Positions 46,891 through 58,926 of a stretch of DNA of 64,000 nt are shown piece after piece. The position numbers and the translations under genes are program-made. The stretch covers positions 138,078,388 to 138,142,387 of the forward strand of contig CM030367.1 of the NCBI GenBank assembly GCA_017893485.1, given 5' to 3'. The notes below the pieces were generated by a model that worked only from the letters and a program-made list of their open reading frames with translations, ran no database searches and had not been told where the DNA came from. The stretch comes from Hemerocallis citrina (lineage: Eukaryota; Streptophyta; Magnoliopsida; Asparagales; Asphodelaceae). Each line of letters starts with the position of its first letter. Position 1 is the first letter of the stretch.

Positions 46891-49800
46891 TTATTCTTCT
46901 CTAACTAAGACCGCACTGAGCGTCTGTTCGGAAGCTGCAAGGTAGAGGTAGAGCGGTTCGCCGAGTACTGGTTTGCTAAGGAGAGGTGGATTGACGAGGT
47001 AGGCTTTGAGCTGATCAAAGGAGTCTTGTTGCTGCTGCCCCCACTCGAATCCTTTAGCCCCCCTGAGGGCTTTGAAGAACGGGAGGCACTTCTCCCCGGA
47101 CTTCGACAGGAAGCGCCCTATGGCGGCTAGGCGGCCAGTCAACCTCTGAACTTCTTTGACATTTCTAGGGGGGGCCATGTCCAGTATGGCCTTGATTTTC
47201 TCCGGATTTGCCTCTATCCCTCGTTGGCTAACCATAAAGCCGAGGAACTTGCCTGATGAGATGCCGAACGCACACTTGTTCGGGTTGAGTCTCATATTGT
47301 TCCTTCTTAAAACATCAAATGCTTCTTGGAGGTCGGTCACATGATCAACGCCTCGGATGCTTTTCACCAGCATGTCATCGACGTACACTTCCATGTTTCT
47401 GCCGATCTGAGCCTGAAAAACTTTGTTGACGAGGCGCTGGTATGTTGCCCCTGCGTTCTTTAGGCCGAATGGCATGACCCTGTAGCAATAAAGGCCTTGG
47501 TCGGTTACAAAAGACGTCTTTGGGATATCCGGCGGGAACATCCTTATCTGATTGTAACCCGAGAAAGCGTCCATGAAGCTTAGAAGCTCATGTCCCGAGG
47601 TTGCGTCAATCAGAGTGTCGATGCTCGGTAGAGGGAAGGGATCTTTAGGACAGGCTTTGTTGAGGTCGGTGAAATCAATGCAAATTCTCCAAGTTCCGTT
47701 GGACTTCTTCACCATTACTACGTTTGATAACCATTCAGGATAGTTTACTTCCTGTATGAATCGGGCCTTCAGCAACTTATCTACCTCCTCTTTGATAGCG
47801 AGCTGTCGCTCGGGGGCAAACTTACGCCTCTTCTGCTGAATCGGTTTGGAACCCGGATCAACACTCAGGCAATGGACTAAGAGTTCTTCGGAGATACCGG
47901 GCATGTCAGCTGCGGACCATGCGAAGAGGTCTTGATTGGATCGGATGCATTTCACAATATCTGAGTATAGGGCGGACGGGAGGGTCTTGCTTACGAAGAA
48001 CTTGCGGGTCGGCTCTTGTTCGGAGAAGAGCACCTCCTCCAGTTCGTCCGCTGGCTCGGAGGTCGGTCTTGTGGAATCCTGGGGAATCTCCAGGGTCTCT
48101 AAAGAGAGGACGGGCCCAAGGGTCGAAGTCATGTAGCATTTCCGGGCCTGCTCCTGATTTCCCCTTACTTCTCCGACCCCGGATCGGGTGGGAAACTTCA
48201 TCTTCAGATGATATGCCGAGGGAACTGCTTCCAGAGCTGCGAGGCCGGGCCTGCCCAAAATGACGTTGTAGGCAGCGGGAACATCCACTACCATGAAGTC
48301 CATTGGCTCCGTCCTGGTGGTAGGGGTTTGTCCGGCAGTTACATCGAGGGTGATCACCCCTTCTATAGTTACCGGAACCCCCGTGAACCCATGGAGAGTG
48401 TAACCGGCGGGTTTGAGTCTGTCTCTGGAGAGCTTTAGGCCCTTGAAAGCGGAGAGGAATAGGATGTTGACGGAGCTGCCGTTGTCAACTAAGATCCTTT
48501 CCACTTTGAAATTTGCCATGTGGAGGCTGATGACGAGAGCGTCACAATGTGGGATACGGACTCCCTCGAGATCTTCGTCGGAGAAGGTAACTGGCACTCC
48601 GAGGCCCTTGGGAGGAGGCGTGGTTCGGACTGAATTGACCTCTCTGATAAACGCTTTTTGGGAGGAGTTCGAGGAGCCTCCCATCGGACCCCCATGGATG
48701 AGGTGGAGGACTCGCTCTTCCTCGAAGTCTGGCGTCTCTTCTCTTTTCGGACGCTTGTTAGCCCCCCGAGGCGGGAGAGGGAGCTCGGCTCGGTCCTTTT
48801 TTACAAACTTCGTTAGCTGTCCCCTCTGGATAAGGGCTTCGATCTCGTTCCTCAGAGCACGGCAGTCGTTGGTGTCATGCCCGTGGTCCCGGTGATAGCG
48901 GCACCATTTCTCTTTATCTCTTCTCTTGGCGGGAGTATTCATTTTGGGAGCTGGAGGCAAGACCCCGTCTTTTTCGACCTCCATGAAGATGGCCGAGAGG
49001 TTAGCGTTAAGGGGAGTGAACTTCTCAAATCTAGGGGGAGGTCGGCGCTGGCCGGCATTATCCTTCTGGAGCTTCTTGGCTCCTTCTTCTTCTGCCCCCT
49101 TCCTTTTAAGCCCGGAGGCGGGCACTTCCCAGTTGGGGGGTTGCTCGGCCTCTTCGGCCCGAATGTACTTTTCGGTGCGAAGAAGAAGGTCGGAAAAGTC
49201 ATGTGGGGGTTTCTTGGCAAGGGAGGAGCGGAGGTTGGAATTGAGAATGTTGGATTGGAATGCTGCGGTAGCGACCGATTGGTCGAGGGAGGCAATAGTT
49301 CTAGCTTCGGCTGTGAACCTCTTCACGTAGTCCTTCAGTTTTTCCCCCTTTTGCTGACGGAGGTGCAATAGTGAGATGCTGGTTTTCTCGGTCCTTCGGC
49401 TGTTGACAAAGTGGGTGATGAAGAGGGTTTCGAACTGTTCAAAGGAGAATATCGACGCCGGGGCAAGACGAGAGTACCACTCTCGAGCCGGACCTTTGAG
49501 TGTCGCGGGGAATGTTTTGCAGAGGAGGGCATCAGAAGCTTGGTGGAGGAGCATTAAAGTCTTAAAGCCTTCGATGTGATCAACTGGATCGGTCTCGCCG
49601 GTGTAATTCTCGAATTGGGGAGGTTTGAAACCGAACGGTACAGGGGCATCCACTATGGTTCGGGAGAACGGGGGCTGGCTAGGACGTAGGGTCCTCCCCC
49701 TGAGTTCCTCTTCTCGGTTTATCTGACCCATGAGCTTTTCCACCTCGTTGAGACGGCGGTCCATGATGTCATCCCTCCGACGGTAATTCGCCGGACCACG

Positions 49801-50526
49801 GGACTCGTCTTCGTATGAGGGGGAGCGAGGGCTGCGGCGGCGGTCACTTCGGGAGCGACGAGGACTCGGGGTGCGCCGGGAGTTGGTTGGTGCAGGACGA
49901 GGAGAGGGGGACCGTTGGCGAGGGCTTCGGACCGGAGGAGGGGATAGGGCCCTCGGCTCATTGGGATTTTGACGGAGGTTGAGGGCCTGTTGTACCATTG
50001 CTTGGAACTGCTGGAACTCGGCACGGGTGATGGGTGCCTCATTGTTCCTAGGCTGCTGCCGACCTGCGGGAGAGTGCCTTCTTCGGTGATAATCGGGGGA
50101 GTCCTTTCTTCCTCTTCGGATGGGGGACCTCCTGTGCTCTCGGTGACGGGGGGATCGCTCTTGCTGGCGGGAGGCTTCCCCCCGAGCCCGCTTTTCATCC
50201 AGATGGCGACGAAGGTCATCATCTTCCGGGCGTTTGGGAGGGGCATTGTGGCGACCAGAGGCCCAGGGATGATGGGAGGCCATGGAAGCACTGGAGGCGT
50301 TGTGGATGGAGATGTTCTCTTGGTGAAGGGGCTGTTTCTGGGGGTTAGGCCCCTTTGGATCAGGAGGTGGAGGGTTCCGTTGGAGCGGCTCTTCTATGGT
50401 AGGAGGGAGTTGCCCTTGTTGCTGAGCGGGATCAGGAAGGACTTCTTGCTGGTCAGGGTTGGGCGCTCGGTTGGAGCCCCTAGATCTAACTTTGCGAGGC
50501 GGCATGGCAGGAGAAAACCTGTTCAC
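46891..50526 (-). CDS. Inner gypsy gag-protease-reverse transcriptase
   Basis: A 1211-codon frame. The N terminus is Pro/Arg/Ser-rich. A retrotransposon gag core lies around residues 300-420 ([28 protein letters not shown]). A C/H-rich knuckle, [14 protein letters not shown], sits near residue 544. The protease active site is [10 protein letters not shown] (about residue 680), with Asn in place of Thr as in many Tat elements. RT covers about residues 900-1100, with [12 protein letters not shown] and the catalytic YVDD (about 1049). It builds the particle, cuts the polyprotein and copies RNA to DNA. ATG 50526 lies ~30 bases inside the primer-binding site. The frame ends in TAA at 46891-46893, just where RNase H should continue (VLVREE-stop-RAQKHIYYVSK). 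The next frame is in phase, so this is one nonsense codon in a single polyprotein. Confidence 0.93.
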   Translation of the reverse strand: MNRFSPAMPPRKVRSRGSNRAPNPDQQEVLPDPAQQQGQLPPTIEEPLQRNPPPPDPKGPNPQKQPLHQENISIHNASSASMASHHPWASGRHNAPPKRPEDDDLRRHLDEKRARGEASRQQERSPRHREHRRSPIRRGRKDSPDYHRRRHSPAGRQQPRNNEAPITRAEFQQFQAMVQQALNLRQNPNEPRALSPPPVRSPRQRSPSPRPAPTNSRRTPSPRRSRSDRRRSPRSPSYEDESRGPANYRRRDDIMDRRLNEVEKLMGQINREEELRGRTLRPSQPPFSRTIVDAPVPFGFKPPQFENYTGETDPVDHIEGFKTLMLLHQASDALLCKTFPATLKGPAREWYSRLAPASIFSFEQFETLFITHFVNSRRTEKTSISLLHLRQQKGEKLKDYVKRFTAEARTIASLDQSVATAAFQSNILNSNLRSSLAKKPPHDFSDLLLRTEKYIRAEEAEQPPNWEVPASGLKRKGAEEEGAKKLQKDNAGQRRPPPRFEKFTPLNANLSAIFMEVEKDGVLPPAPKMNTPAKRRDKEKWCRYHRDHGHDTNDCRALRNEIEALIQRGQLTKFVKKDRAELPLPPRGANKRPKREETPDFEEERVLHLIHGGPMGGSSNSSQKAFIREVNSVRTTPPPKGLGVPVTFSDEDLEGVRIPHCDALVISLHMANFKVERILVDNGSSVNILFLSAFKGLKLSRDRLKPAGYTLHGFTGVPVTIEGVITLDVTAGQTPTTRTEPMDFMVVDVPAAYNVILGRPGLAALEAVPSAYHLKMKFPTRSGVGEVRGNQEQARKCYMTSTLGPVLSLETLEIPQDSTRPTSEPADELEEVLFSEQEPTRKFFVSKTLPSALYSDIVKCIRSNQDLFAWSAADMPGISEELLVHCLSVDPGSKPIQQKRRKFAPERQLAIKEEVDKLLKARFIQEVNYPEWLSNVVMVKKSNGTWRICIDFTDLNKACPKDPFPLPSIDTLIDATSGHELLSFMDAFSGYNQIRMFPPDIPKTSFVTDQGLYCYRVMPFGLKNAGATYQRLVNKVFQAQIGRNMEVYVDDMLVKSIRGVDHVTDLQEAFDVLRRNNMRLNPNKCAFGISSGKFLGFMVSQRGIEANPEKIKAILDMAPPRNVKEVQRLTGRLAAIGRFLSKSGEKCLPFFKALRGAKGFEWGQQQQDSFDQLKAYLVNPPLLSKPVLGEPLYLYLAASEQTLSAVLVREE

Positions 50527-50555
50527 CGGGAAGGGGAGAGGTCTCTATTCGTTTG

Positions 50556-50575
50556 CTTCCCATAGACGGCGCCAA
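50556..50575 (-). other. Primer-binding site of the inner element
   Basis: Two to three bases inside the 5' LTR the minus strand reads TTGGCGCCGTCTATGGGAAG. This is the TGGCGCCG-type tRNA primer site common in plant gypsy elements. The outer element has the same site at 58904-58924. Confidence 0.8.
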
Positions 50576-50577
50576 TC

Positions 50578-51238
50578 TGTTGCCGCTAAATTCGGTGTGG
50601 GGGCAAACAGATAGAACTTGTGGATTCTTAGGGGAAACTGAATAGGACAACCTGCGTACCTGTTCCGTCGGGCCCCGTTCGTCGTTCCCGCCGTGCACCT
50701 GCAAAAAGTGCGAGACACCGGGGTTGTTCCCGGCGACGCACCCTCCGACGCTCAAGTCAGTAATCTAAGAAGACTATGAATGAGCACAAAAACTGGTGAA
50801 GAGTTGATTACCTCTTAATGGAGATGGATGGGGGGTATTTATAGGCGTCTTAGGGAACGGATTAGGAATGTAATCCCCGTGATTTGATAAGGAATGTCCT
50901 CCATCATCAGATGAGGAAGGTAATCTGATAATATATATTCCCTGTAATCAGATAAGGAATTTAATCCCTAGCCCCCCGTGAAAAGATAGGCGTCCATCAG
51001 GGCCGTTGATCGTATTTAATCAGGGACCCTGACTCTATCTTGATGGATTGGGTGCGCAGCGGGTTGAGACCCGCACCCTCTTGGTGGTGGATCCATTCGC
51101 GGATTATTGGGCCCTAGGAGGGCAGATCCAATATCCGTTTTGGTCCTTTTGTGGGTGAAATTACTGTTTTACCCTCAGGTCTCAAGATTCGCGCCCGATT
51201 TGGACGGTTCCGATTAAACCCCATTTTTAGCCATATCA
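50578..51238 (-). repeat. Inner element, right (5') LTR
   Basis: Direct repeat of 37529-38189. A minus-strand TATA box (CGCCTATAAATACCCC, about 50833-50848) would start element RNA, which reads leftward into gag. Confidence 0.95.
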
Positions 51239-51243
51239 ATAAT

Positions 51244-52943
51244 TATTTTTAGAATTTTTATTTAATTTTTTCCGATTTTTTAAATATTTTTTCGGATTTT
51301 TTTTAAATAAAAAAAACAATTAAATAATTAAATAAATAAACTAAATAATACCTGGACACGTGGCGCGATCGTGTGCGTTGATCACGATCAAGCGAGCGCG
51401 CATCGGGAGGAGGAAGAGGAGGCCTTTTTTGGTGTAAGAGGGTCGGTTCCATGAACGCTCGGAAAAGGTGGCCGAAGTCCACGTAGGCGACACGTGGCGA
51501 AGTCAACGGTATGCGTTGACATTTTTTTTTTTTCTTTTTTTTCCGGCGCTGTTCTTCTCCTCTGCTTCTTTCTTTTCTTCTTCCTCCCTCCCGCTCTCTG
51601 CTTCTCGGAGCGCCAGCGGCTCGCGAAGCAGTTATTCGATGGGGGAGCTCGTCATCGAAGGTCGACAAAGAGTAGAGCTCGGTCGCGAACTCGACAGATG
51701 ACGATGAGGGGACTCGAGTTCAGCTGTCGTTCGAGCACGGTGAGGGGGAAGTTCGGCAGTGAAGGCAGCTCGACGAGGAATTTATTTGCGGTTGGCGCTC
51801 GCAACGTGGGGGGGGGGGGAGTATTTTCCTTGTCTGAGCTCCGGTGCCATGAACGTTCGACGATAGCTGCTGACCTTCACGCTCCGTCGCAAATGGGGCT
51901 CGGCGGAAGCTGAGGCCGACGTCGGAGGTGACTTGTCGAGGGGCTCGCGAAGGTGCTTGGCAGCGAGGAAGAAGATTCGGAGCTTGACGAGAGCGGAAGC
52001 TTGAACTCGGAGTCGGAGTTCGGTGGCCATGGGCTCGAGCTCGTGATGGGGAGCTCGGCGACGACTGTGTGGAGTTCGAGCTTTGGCCATGGGTTCGGCG
52101 AAGCGCGAACGCGGTGGATAGGAGCTTGTAAGCTTCGGCATTGGAAGAACGATAGTGGAACTCGGCGAGCCAGGTGAGGAAGGGAGCTCGGCACCGCGGA
52201 GCTCGTCGAAGCATTCTCGTGGAGGATGGAGCTTATCGACGCCATGGCGATGGGTTTCGAAGCTCAGTCGAGGAGCTCGTGGTTCGGCCATGGCGGTTGG
52301 TGATGGATGTGAGCTCGGGATGGAGAGCTCGATGCCGGAGATAGACGACGGAGGGTGTGAGTTCGACAATGAAGATGGAGGTTTGAGCTCGGCCATAGTG
52401 GGTAGAGCTTGGCGACGGGAGACGTGCTCGAAGAAGGAAGTGTGAGTTCGGCGTCGGAGGTTGAAGATGAATGGAGCTTGCGAAGGAGAACTCTGAGTTC
52501 GACCGTAGGGGAGTTCGGCATCGCAGTTCAATGGTGGGGCACGCGATGGTGGTGAGCTCGAAGAGGTCGATCGAGCGTGGGAGGTCGCTTCTTCTTGTTT
52601 GGGTTTGGCGAGGAGATGGCCGACGTTAGCGTCGTTGGCCATGGCAGAGTCCATTGGAGGAGAGCTCGGTTTTTGGTACTCGTGACTGCGGAGGTGGAAC
52701 TCGTTGCGCGGCTTTCGACGGGTTGGCGAAGAGCTCGTCGCACGGCGGAGGGCTCGAGTTCGGCGACTGCGTGAGCTCGTGGCATGGAGGTCTGGCGTAC
52801 TGAAGGGGAGAAGTGTTGGGTTTTTTTTTCTCTTTTTTGGTTTTGGCGCCAAGTCCGTGGGGGAAGAAGTGAGGAGGGTGACGTGGCAGTACGGTTCGGG
52901 TACGGAGTTCGAACCCGAACTGCCGACCCGTTAGCCCTTCAAA

Positions 52944-52980
<37 letters not shown>

Positions 52981-53010
52981 TGGTCGGCTGGTGCCGAACT
53001 CAACTGGTAC
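51244..53010. other. GC-rich variable spacer of the outer element
   Basis: Long open frames occur in several frames of both strands but show only Ser/Pro/Arg/His-rich low complexity and no domain. Recurrent 'gagctcg' and 'gttcggc' words drive this. A 33-base T run lies at 52947-52979. One degenerate unit of the 58-bp family is at about 51435-51480. Confidence 0.55.
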
Positions 53011-54370
53011 CGAACTTAAGCCCGTAAAACGGTCGGTGTCAAGAACGCTCGGCAGCGGGTGCCGAACTCAAGTGGTGCCGAACTCAAGCCCGTAAAACGG
53101 TCGGTGTCAAGAACGCTCGGCAGCTGGTGCCGAACTCCAATTTTCCCCCTATAATAGGGTCGGTGTCAAGAACGCTCGGCAGCTGGTGCCGAGCTCCAAT
53201 TTTTCCCCTATAATAGGGTCGGTGTCAAGAATGCTCGGCAGCTGGTGCCGAACTCCAATTTTTCCATGCAGAGTTCTTCTCGATGCTCCCGGTGCTACGG
53301 AGGTCGGCTCGGGGCGTGCGACCCCTTGTTTCGAAGCTAATTCGAAGATCTACAACTTCTCTTTAGGAGTGAGATGAAGATTCACCCTCCTTCATGGTCA
53401 AAACAGCCAGAGAATATCCTTGTATACATGAGGTTGAGGAGAGTTTTCGACGTTCCCGGTGCTACGGAGGTCGGCTCGGGGCGTGCGACCCCTTGTTTCG
53501 AAGCTAACTCGACGATCTACGACTTCTCTTTAGGAGTGAGACGAAGATTCACCCTCCTTCATGGTCAAAATAGCCCCGCAACATTCTTGTCTTCATGAAG
53601 TTGAGGAGTATTTTGGCTTTTTGCTTGGGATCGGCGGCAACTTTGTGAGAGAAGAATGGGAGGAGAGAGAGAGAGTTTGGGTTTGGATCCTTAACGGGTC
53701 TGAACCCGACTCTATAGCCCCCCTCTTCTTTTTGTGTTGTTTGTTTGGTTGCTTGTATATGAGAGCGTTCGGCGAAGGGGTGCCGAGGTCCGATTTTTCC
53801 CCCGTAACGAGGTCGGTGTCACGAACGCTCGGCAGTGGGTGCCAAACTTGATTTTTCCCCCATAACGGGGTCGGTTCCACGAACGCTCGGCAGTGGGTGC
53901 CGAACTGGAATTTTTCCCCATAACGAGGTCGGTACCACGAACGCTCGGCAGCTGGTGCGGAGCTTGATTTTTTTTTCCCCCATTACAGGGTCGGTTCCAC
54001 GAACGCTCGGCAGTGGGTGCCGAACTGGAATTTTCCCCCGTAACGGGGTCGGTTCCACGAACGCTCGGCAGTGGGTGCCGAACTGGAATTTTCCCCATAA
54101 CGAGGTCGGTGTCACGAACGCTCGGCGTTGGGTGCCGAACTTGACTTTTTCCCCGTAACGAGGTCGGTGTCAAGAACGCTCGGCAGCTGGTGCCGAGGCT
54201 CGAGACTTAGAAATTTTTTGGAGATCTTGACTGCCGAACTCAAACCCATCATACGGTCGGTGGCAGGAACGCTCGGCAGCGGGTGCCGAACTCAAATGTG
54301 CCGAACTCAAGCCCGTAAAACAGTCGGTGGCAAGAACGCTTGGCACGGGTGCCGAACTCCAATTTTCCCT
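53010..54370. repeat. Tandem repeats of the 58-bp family in the outer element, with 172-bp blocks
   Basis: Two stretches, 53010-53270 and 53790-54360, consist of diverged units of the 58-bp family ('ggtcggtgtcaagaacgctc', 'ggcagctggtgccgaact'). Between them and after them lie ~172-bp blocks beginning 'cccggtgctacggaggtcgg' (about 53287, 53457 and 54393). The units keep the GCTCGGCA stem start but often lose the exact partner (TGCCGAAC), unlike the inner array. Confidence 0.85.
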
Positions 54371-55419
54371 GCAGAGTTCTTCTTGATATTCCCGGTGCTA
54401 CGGAGGTCGGCTCGGGGCGTACGACCCCTTGTTTCGAAGCTAATCCGAAGATCTACAACTTCTCTTCAGGAGTGAGATGAAGATTCACCCTCCTTCATGG
54501 TCAAAATAGCCCCGCAATATCCTTGTCTTCATGAAGTTGAGGAGTGTTTTTGTCGTGGGGATTTTGGAAGAGGAGCTCCACTCCTAGGGGCGGAGAAGCT
54601 GTGCTGGGAAAACTCTTGTGCCAGGAAGACCCTTGTAAGAGCCGTGGGAAGACCCATCCTTCGAGGTGAGCAAAACGAAGAGCTTGGCTTTAGGAGAGAG
54701 CCATTTGGAAGACAAGTTTGAGGAGCAACTCTAGGAGAGAGTTGTGAGCTCCGATCTTGTTGAGAAGAGGTCCGCTTCGGAGGCGAGCGGAGCAAAGAGC
54801 TCGGATCTGGAGGAGAGCTATTTGTGAGGCAAGTGTGAGGGGGAACTCTAGGAGAGAGTTGTGCTCCAAACTTGTTCGAGGAGAGGTCCACTTTGGAGGC
54901 GAGCGGAGTGAAGAGCTCGGCTCTAGGAGAGCCATCTGGACGAGGAGTTTGAGGAGCAACTCTAGGAGAGAGTTTTAGCTCCGAACTCGCTTGAGAAGAG
55001 CTCTGCTTTGGAGGCGAGTGGAGCGAAGAGCTTGGCCCTGAGAAGAGGAAGGGGAGGAGAGGCATTCGGGTTCTCTCCCCTGCCTCGTTCTTTCGCACAG
55101 TGAAGAAGAGCAGAAGTGTTAGGTACTTTTGGCGGGAAGACTGAAGAAGGAGAAGAATGAAGGAGCTAAGAAGGGTATGGGTCGGACCGTTGGTATTGGA
55201 TCCGACCCTGACCCGTTAGCCTCTTTTTCTTCTTGCTCTTCATCTGCTTTGCCGCTCGGTAGATGCATCTTGTTCGGCAAATCCGAGCACGGATTTTGGG
55301 GCACATTTTCCGCCACTTTGCTTCTCGGTAGATGAGTAGCTCGGCTCGGATGGTCGTGGGGGCAGTTCGGAATGGCCATCTTCCTCCGGCCCGTTTAAGG
55401 ACGAGCCGGTGAAGTAAAG

Positions 55420-56090
55420 TCGAGCCATAGGACCCCGACCATCGTGAGGTTAGTTTGAGGGATGCATGAGCAGTTTCGAATGGCGAGCTACTTCTAGTCC
55501 GCTTAGGAGCGAACTTGCGAAGTAGAATCGAGCCAAGTGTTGGACTCCGATCCATTCAACGGCTGCAGGAGCAATTTCGAACAGCGATCTACTCCTGGCT
55601 CGTCTGAGGACGAGCCGAGGAAGAAGAGTCGAGCCGAGTGCTGGACTCCGAACCATTGTGAGGTTAGTTCAAGGGATGCAAGAGCAGTTTCGAATGGCGA
55701 GCTACTTCTAGTCCGCTTAGGAGCGAACTTGCGAAGTAGAATCGAGCCAAGTGTTGGACTCCGATCCATTCAACGGCTGCAGGAGCAATTTCGAACGGCG
55801 ATCTACTTCCGGCTCGTCTGTGGGCGAGCCGAGGAAGAAGAGTCGAGCCGAGTGCTGGACTCCGAACCATTGTGAGGTTAGTTTGAGGGATGCAGGAGCA
55901 GTTTCGAATGGCGAGCTACTTCTAGTCCGCTTAGGAGCGAACTTTCGAAGTAGAATCGAGCCAAGTGTTGGACTCCGATCCATTCAACGGCTGCAGGAGC
56001 AATTTCGAACGGCGATCTACTTCCGGCTCGTCTGTGGGCGAGCCGAGGAAGAAGAGTCGAGCCGAGTGCTGGACTCCGAACCATTGTGAA
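55420..56090. repeat. 214-bp dimeric tandem array in the outer element
   Basis: Three copies of a 214-bp unit, homologous to the 209-bp array of the inner element: 'cgaatggcgagctacttcta', 'gtgttggactccgatcc' and 'gtgctggactccgaacc' alternate. The two sub-units have diverged differently from those of the inner array. Confidence 0.9.
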
Positions 56091-58410
56091 GTGCTTAGCA
56101 AGTTGTGGGAGCAGCCATGTAGAAGAAGCTGGACTCCGAACTCGTTGAGAAGAGGTCCGCCTTGGAGGTGAGCGGGGCAAAGAGCTCGGCTCTGGAAGAG
56201 AGCCATTCGTGAGACAAGTTTGGGGAGCAACTCCAGAAGAGAGTTGTGAGCTCCGAACTCGTTCAGAAGAGGTCCGCCTTGGAGGTGGGCGGAGCAAAGA
56301 GTTCGGCTCTGGAAGAGAGCCGTTTGGGAGAAGAGTTTGGGGAGCAACTCTAGGAGAGAGTTGTGAGCTCAGAACTGTCTGAGAAGAGGTCCGCTTCGGA
56401 GGCGAGCGGATCGAAGAGCTCGGCTCTGGGAAAGAGCTGTTTGCGGGACGAGTGTGAGGAGGAGCTTTTGGAGAGAGTTGTGAGCTCCGAACTCGTTGAG
56501 AAGAGGTCCGCTTTGGAGGGGAGCGGAGCAAAGAGCTCGGCTCTGGAAGAGAGCCATTCGTGAGACAAGTTTGGGGAGCAACTCCAGAAGAGAGTTGTGA
56601 GCTCCGAACTCGTTCAGAAGAGGTCCGCCTTGGAGGTGGGCGGAGCAAAGAACTCGGCTCTGGAAGAGAGCCATTCGTGAGACAAGTTTGGGGAGCAACT
56701 CTAGAAGAGAGTTGTGAGCTCCGAACTCGTTCAGAAGAGGTCCGCCTTGGAGGTGGGCGGAGCAAAGAGCTCGGCTCTGGAAGAGAGCCGTTTGGGAGAC
56801 AAGTTTGAGGAGCAGCTCTAGGAGAGAGTTGTGCGCTCCGAACTCGTCGAGAAGAGGTCCGCTCCGAGGTGAGCGGAGTGGAGAGCTCGGCTCTGGAAGA
56901 GAGCCGTTTGGGAGAAGAGTTTGGAGAGCAACTCTAGGAGAGAGTTGTGCGCTCCGAGCTCGTCGAGGAGAGGTCCGCTCCGAGGTGAGCGGAGGGGAGA
57001 GCTCGGCTCTGGAAGAGAGCCATTTGGGAGAAGAGTTTGGGGAGCAACTCTAGGAGAGAGTTGTGCGCTCCAAACCTGTTGATAAGAGGTCCGCTCCGAG
57101 GTGAGCAGAGTGAAGAGCTCGGCTCTGGAAGAGAGCCATTTGTGAGACGAGTGCGAGGAGGAGCTCTTGGTGAGAGTGGTGAGCTCCGAACTCGTTGAGA
57201 AGAGGTCCGCCTTGGAGGTGGACGGAGCAAAGAACTCGGCTCTGGAAGAGAGCCATTCGTGAGACAAGTTTGGGGAGCAACTCTAGAAGAGAGTTGTGAG
57301 CTCCGAACTCGTTCAGAAGAGGTCCGCCTTGGAGGTGGGCGGAGCAAAGAGCTCGGCTCTGGAAGAGAGCCGTTTGGGAGACAAGTTTGAGGAGCAGCTC
57401 TAGGAGAGAGTTGTGCGCTCCGAACTCGTCGAGAAGAGGTCCGCTCCGAGGTGAGCGGAGTGGAGAGCTCGACTCTGGAAGAGAGCCGTTTGGGAGACAA
57501 GTTTGCGGAGCAGCTCTAGGAGAGAGTTGTGCGCTCCGAACTCGTCGAGGAGAGGTCCGCTTCGAGGTGAGCGGAGTGAAGAGCTCGGCTTTGGAAGAGA
57601 GCCGTTTGGGAGACAAGTTTGAGGAGCAACTCTAGGAGAGAGTTGTGAGCTCAGAACTGTCTGAGAAGAGGTCCGCTTCGGAGGCGAGCGGACCGAAGAG
57701 CTCGGCTCTGGGAAAGAGCTGTTTGCGGGACGAGTGTGAGGAGGAGCTCTTGGTGAGAGTGGTGAGCTCCGAACTCGTTTAGAAGAGGTCCACCTTGGAG
57801 GTGGACGGAGCAAAGAACTCGGCTCTGGAAGAGAGCCATTCGTGAGACAAGTTTGGGGAGCAACTCTAGAAGAGAGTTGTGAGCTCCGAACTCGTTCAGA
57901 AGAGGTCCGCCTTGGAGGTGGGCGGAGCAAAGAGCTCGGCTCTGGAAGAGAGCCGTTTGGGAGACAAGTTTGAGGAGCAGCTCTAGGAGAGAGTTGTGCG
58001 CTCCGAACTCGTCGAGAAGAGGTCCGCTCCGAGGTGAGCGGAGTGGAGATCTCGGCTCTGGAAGAGAGCCGTTTGGGAGAAGAGTTCGGAGAGCAACTCT
58101 AGGAGAGAGCTGTGCGCTCCGAGCTCGTCGAGGAGAGGTCCGCTCCGAGGTGAGCGGAGTGAAGAGCTCGGCTCTGGAAGAGAGCCGTTTGGGAGACAAG
58201 TTTGAGGAGCAACTCTAGGAGAGAGTTGTGCGCTCTGAACTCGTCGAGAAGAGGTCCGCTCCGAGGTGAGCGGAGTGGAGAGCTCGGCTCTGGAAGAGAG
58301 CCGTTTGGGAGACAAGTTTGCAGAGCAACTCTAGGAGAGAGTTGTGAGCTCCGAACTCGTTGAGAAGAGGTCCGCTTCGGAGGTGAGCGGAGTGAAGAGC
58401 TCGGATTGAG
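56090..58410. repeat. ~116-bp tandem array in the outer element
   Basis: About 20 units containing 'gagttgtgagctccgaactc', 'gaagaggtccgc', 'gagcggagcaaagagctcgg' and 'ctctggaagagagcc'. Some units are shortened or have Cs in 'gtccgctccgaggtgagcgg'. Three older units of the same family occur at 54730-55060, separated from the main array by unique sequence (55100-55420). Stop codons are rare in several frames, giving long spurious open frames. Confidence 0.92.
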
Positions 58411-58674
58411 GGAGAGAGAGAGAGCTCGGCAACGATGGGTTTCGGCGAGGAGCGTGCTCGGAAATCGGAGCTCCGGAGTGTGAGCTCGGCATGGCGTCCG
58501 AAGTTGGAGTAGAGTTCGAGCTCGGCTCTTGAAGATGGAGCTTGATGATGGAGCTCGGTAGAGGAGAACTCGGCATGGGTTCGGTGAGGAGGCGGCCGAT
58601 GATGGCGTTGTTGGCCATGGTGAAGCTCGTCGGTGGAGAGGTTGCTTCATGCGGGAGCCCCCCGCACCGGCATT

Positions 58675-58875
58675 CTAAGGACCCTTGGGGGGTTGTTGAT
58701 TCTGAGGGAGAGGCTGATCTTGTTGAAGAGGGTCCTCTACTTGAAGCGGGGGTTGTCCCTGCTGCGGAGCGGGTTGGACGGGGACTACCTCTTGCTGATC
58801 GGCGGGGTTGGGTCCACGGTTGGACCCTCTGGATCTTACTTTCCTAGGAGGTATGGCTGGAGAAGATCTGACCAA
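58675..58875 (-). pseudogene. Gag N-terminal remnant of the outer element
   Basis: [20 protein letters not shown] is nearly identical to the start of the inner gag ([20 protein letters not shown]). It is followed by a Gln/Pro-rich tail and a stop after 66 codons. It lies directly downstream of the primer-binding site. The remaining gag and all of pol are absent. Keeping this 5' piece may preserve an RNA packaging signal, which is inference. Confidence 0.85.
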
Positions 58876-58926
58876 CGGGAAGAGGAGGGGCTGCTATTCG
58901 TATGGTTCCCACAGACGGCGCCAATC

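Larger units (their letters stand above)
37529..51238 (-). mobile_element. Inner Tat-lineage (Retand-like) gypsy retrotransposon, near complete, 13.7 kb
   Basis: LTRs of 661 bp (37529-38189 and 50578-51238) differ at two positions by eye. They are flanked by the exact duplication ATAAT (37524-37528 and 51239-51243). On the minus strand the order is 5' LTR, primer-binding site, gag-PR-RT, RNase H, second (archaeal-type) RNase H, integrase, dimeric tandem array, antisense gene region, 58-bp tandem array, polypurine tract, 3' LTR. The double RNase H, the antisense ORFs next to the 3' end and the 3' tandem repeats are hallmarks of the Tat group (Retand, Ogre, Grande, RIRE2). The element is young but carries an in-frame stop between RT and RNase H. 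Confidence 0.93.

Noticed and set aside
48877..49371. Plus-strand open frames opposite gag, up to ~200 codons
   Set aside because: They shadow the GC-rich gag frame, have no motif and no promoter; the gag frame is clearly the coding one.
51782..52852. A 356-codon minus-strand open frame in the outer element
   Set aside because: Low-complexity Ser/Pro/Arg/His composition, overlapping open frames on both strands, no domain. It lies in a repeat-rich spacer, so it is a composition artefact.
52947..52979. T33 run as the poly(A) tail of a retro-copied transcript on the minus strand
   Set aside because: No target duplication or transcript-like sequence was found next to it; a simple repeat expansion is enough.
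55878..56765. Long minus-strand open frames of repeated Ser/Pro/Leu peptides
   Set aside because: They simply translate the ~116-bp and 214-bp arrays; equally long frames exist in neighbouring phases and no start context stands out.
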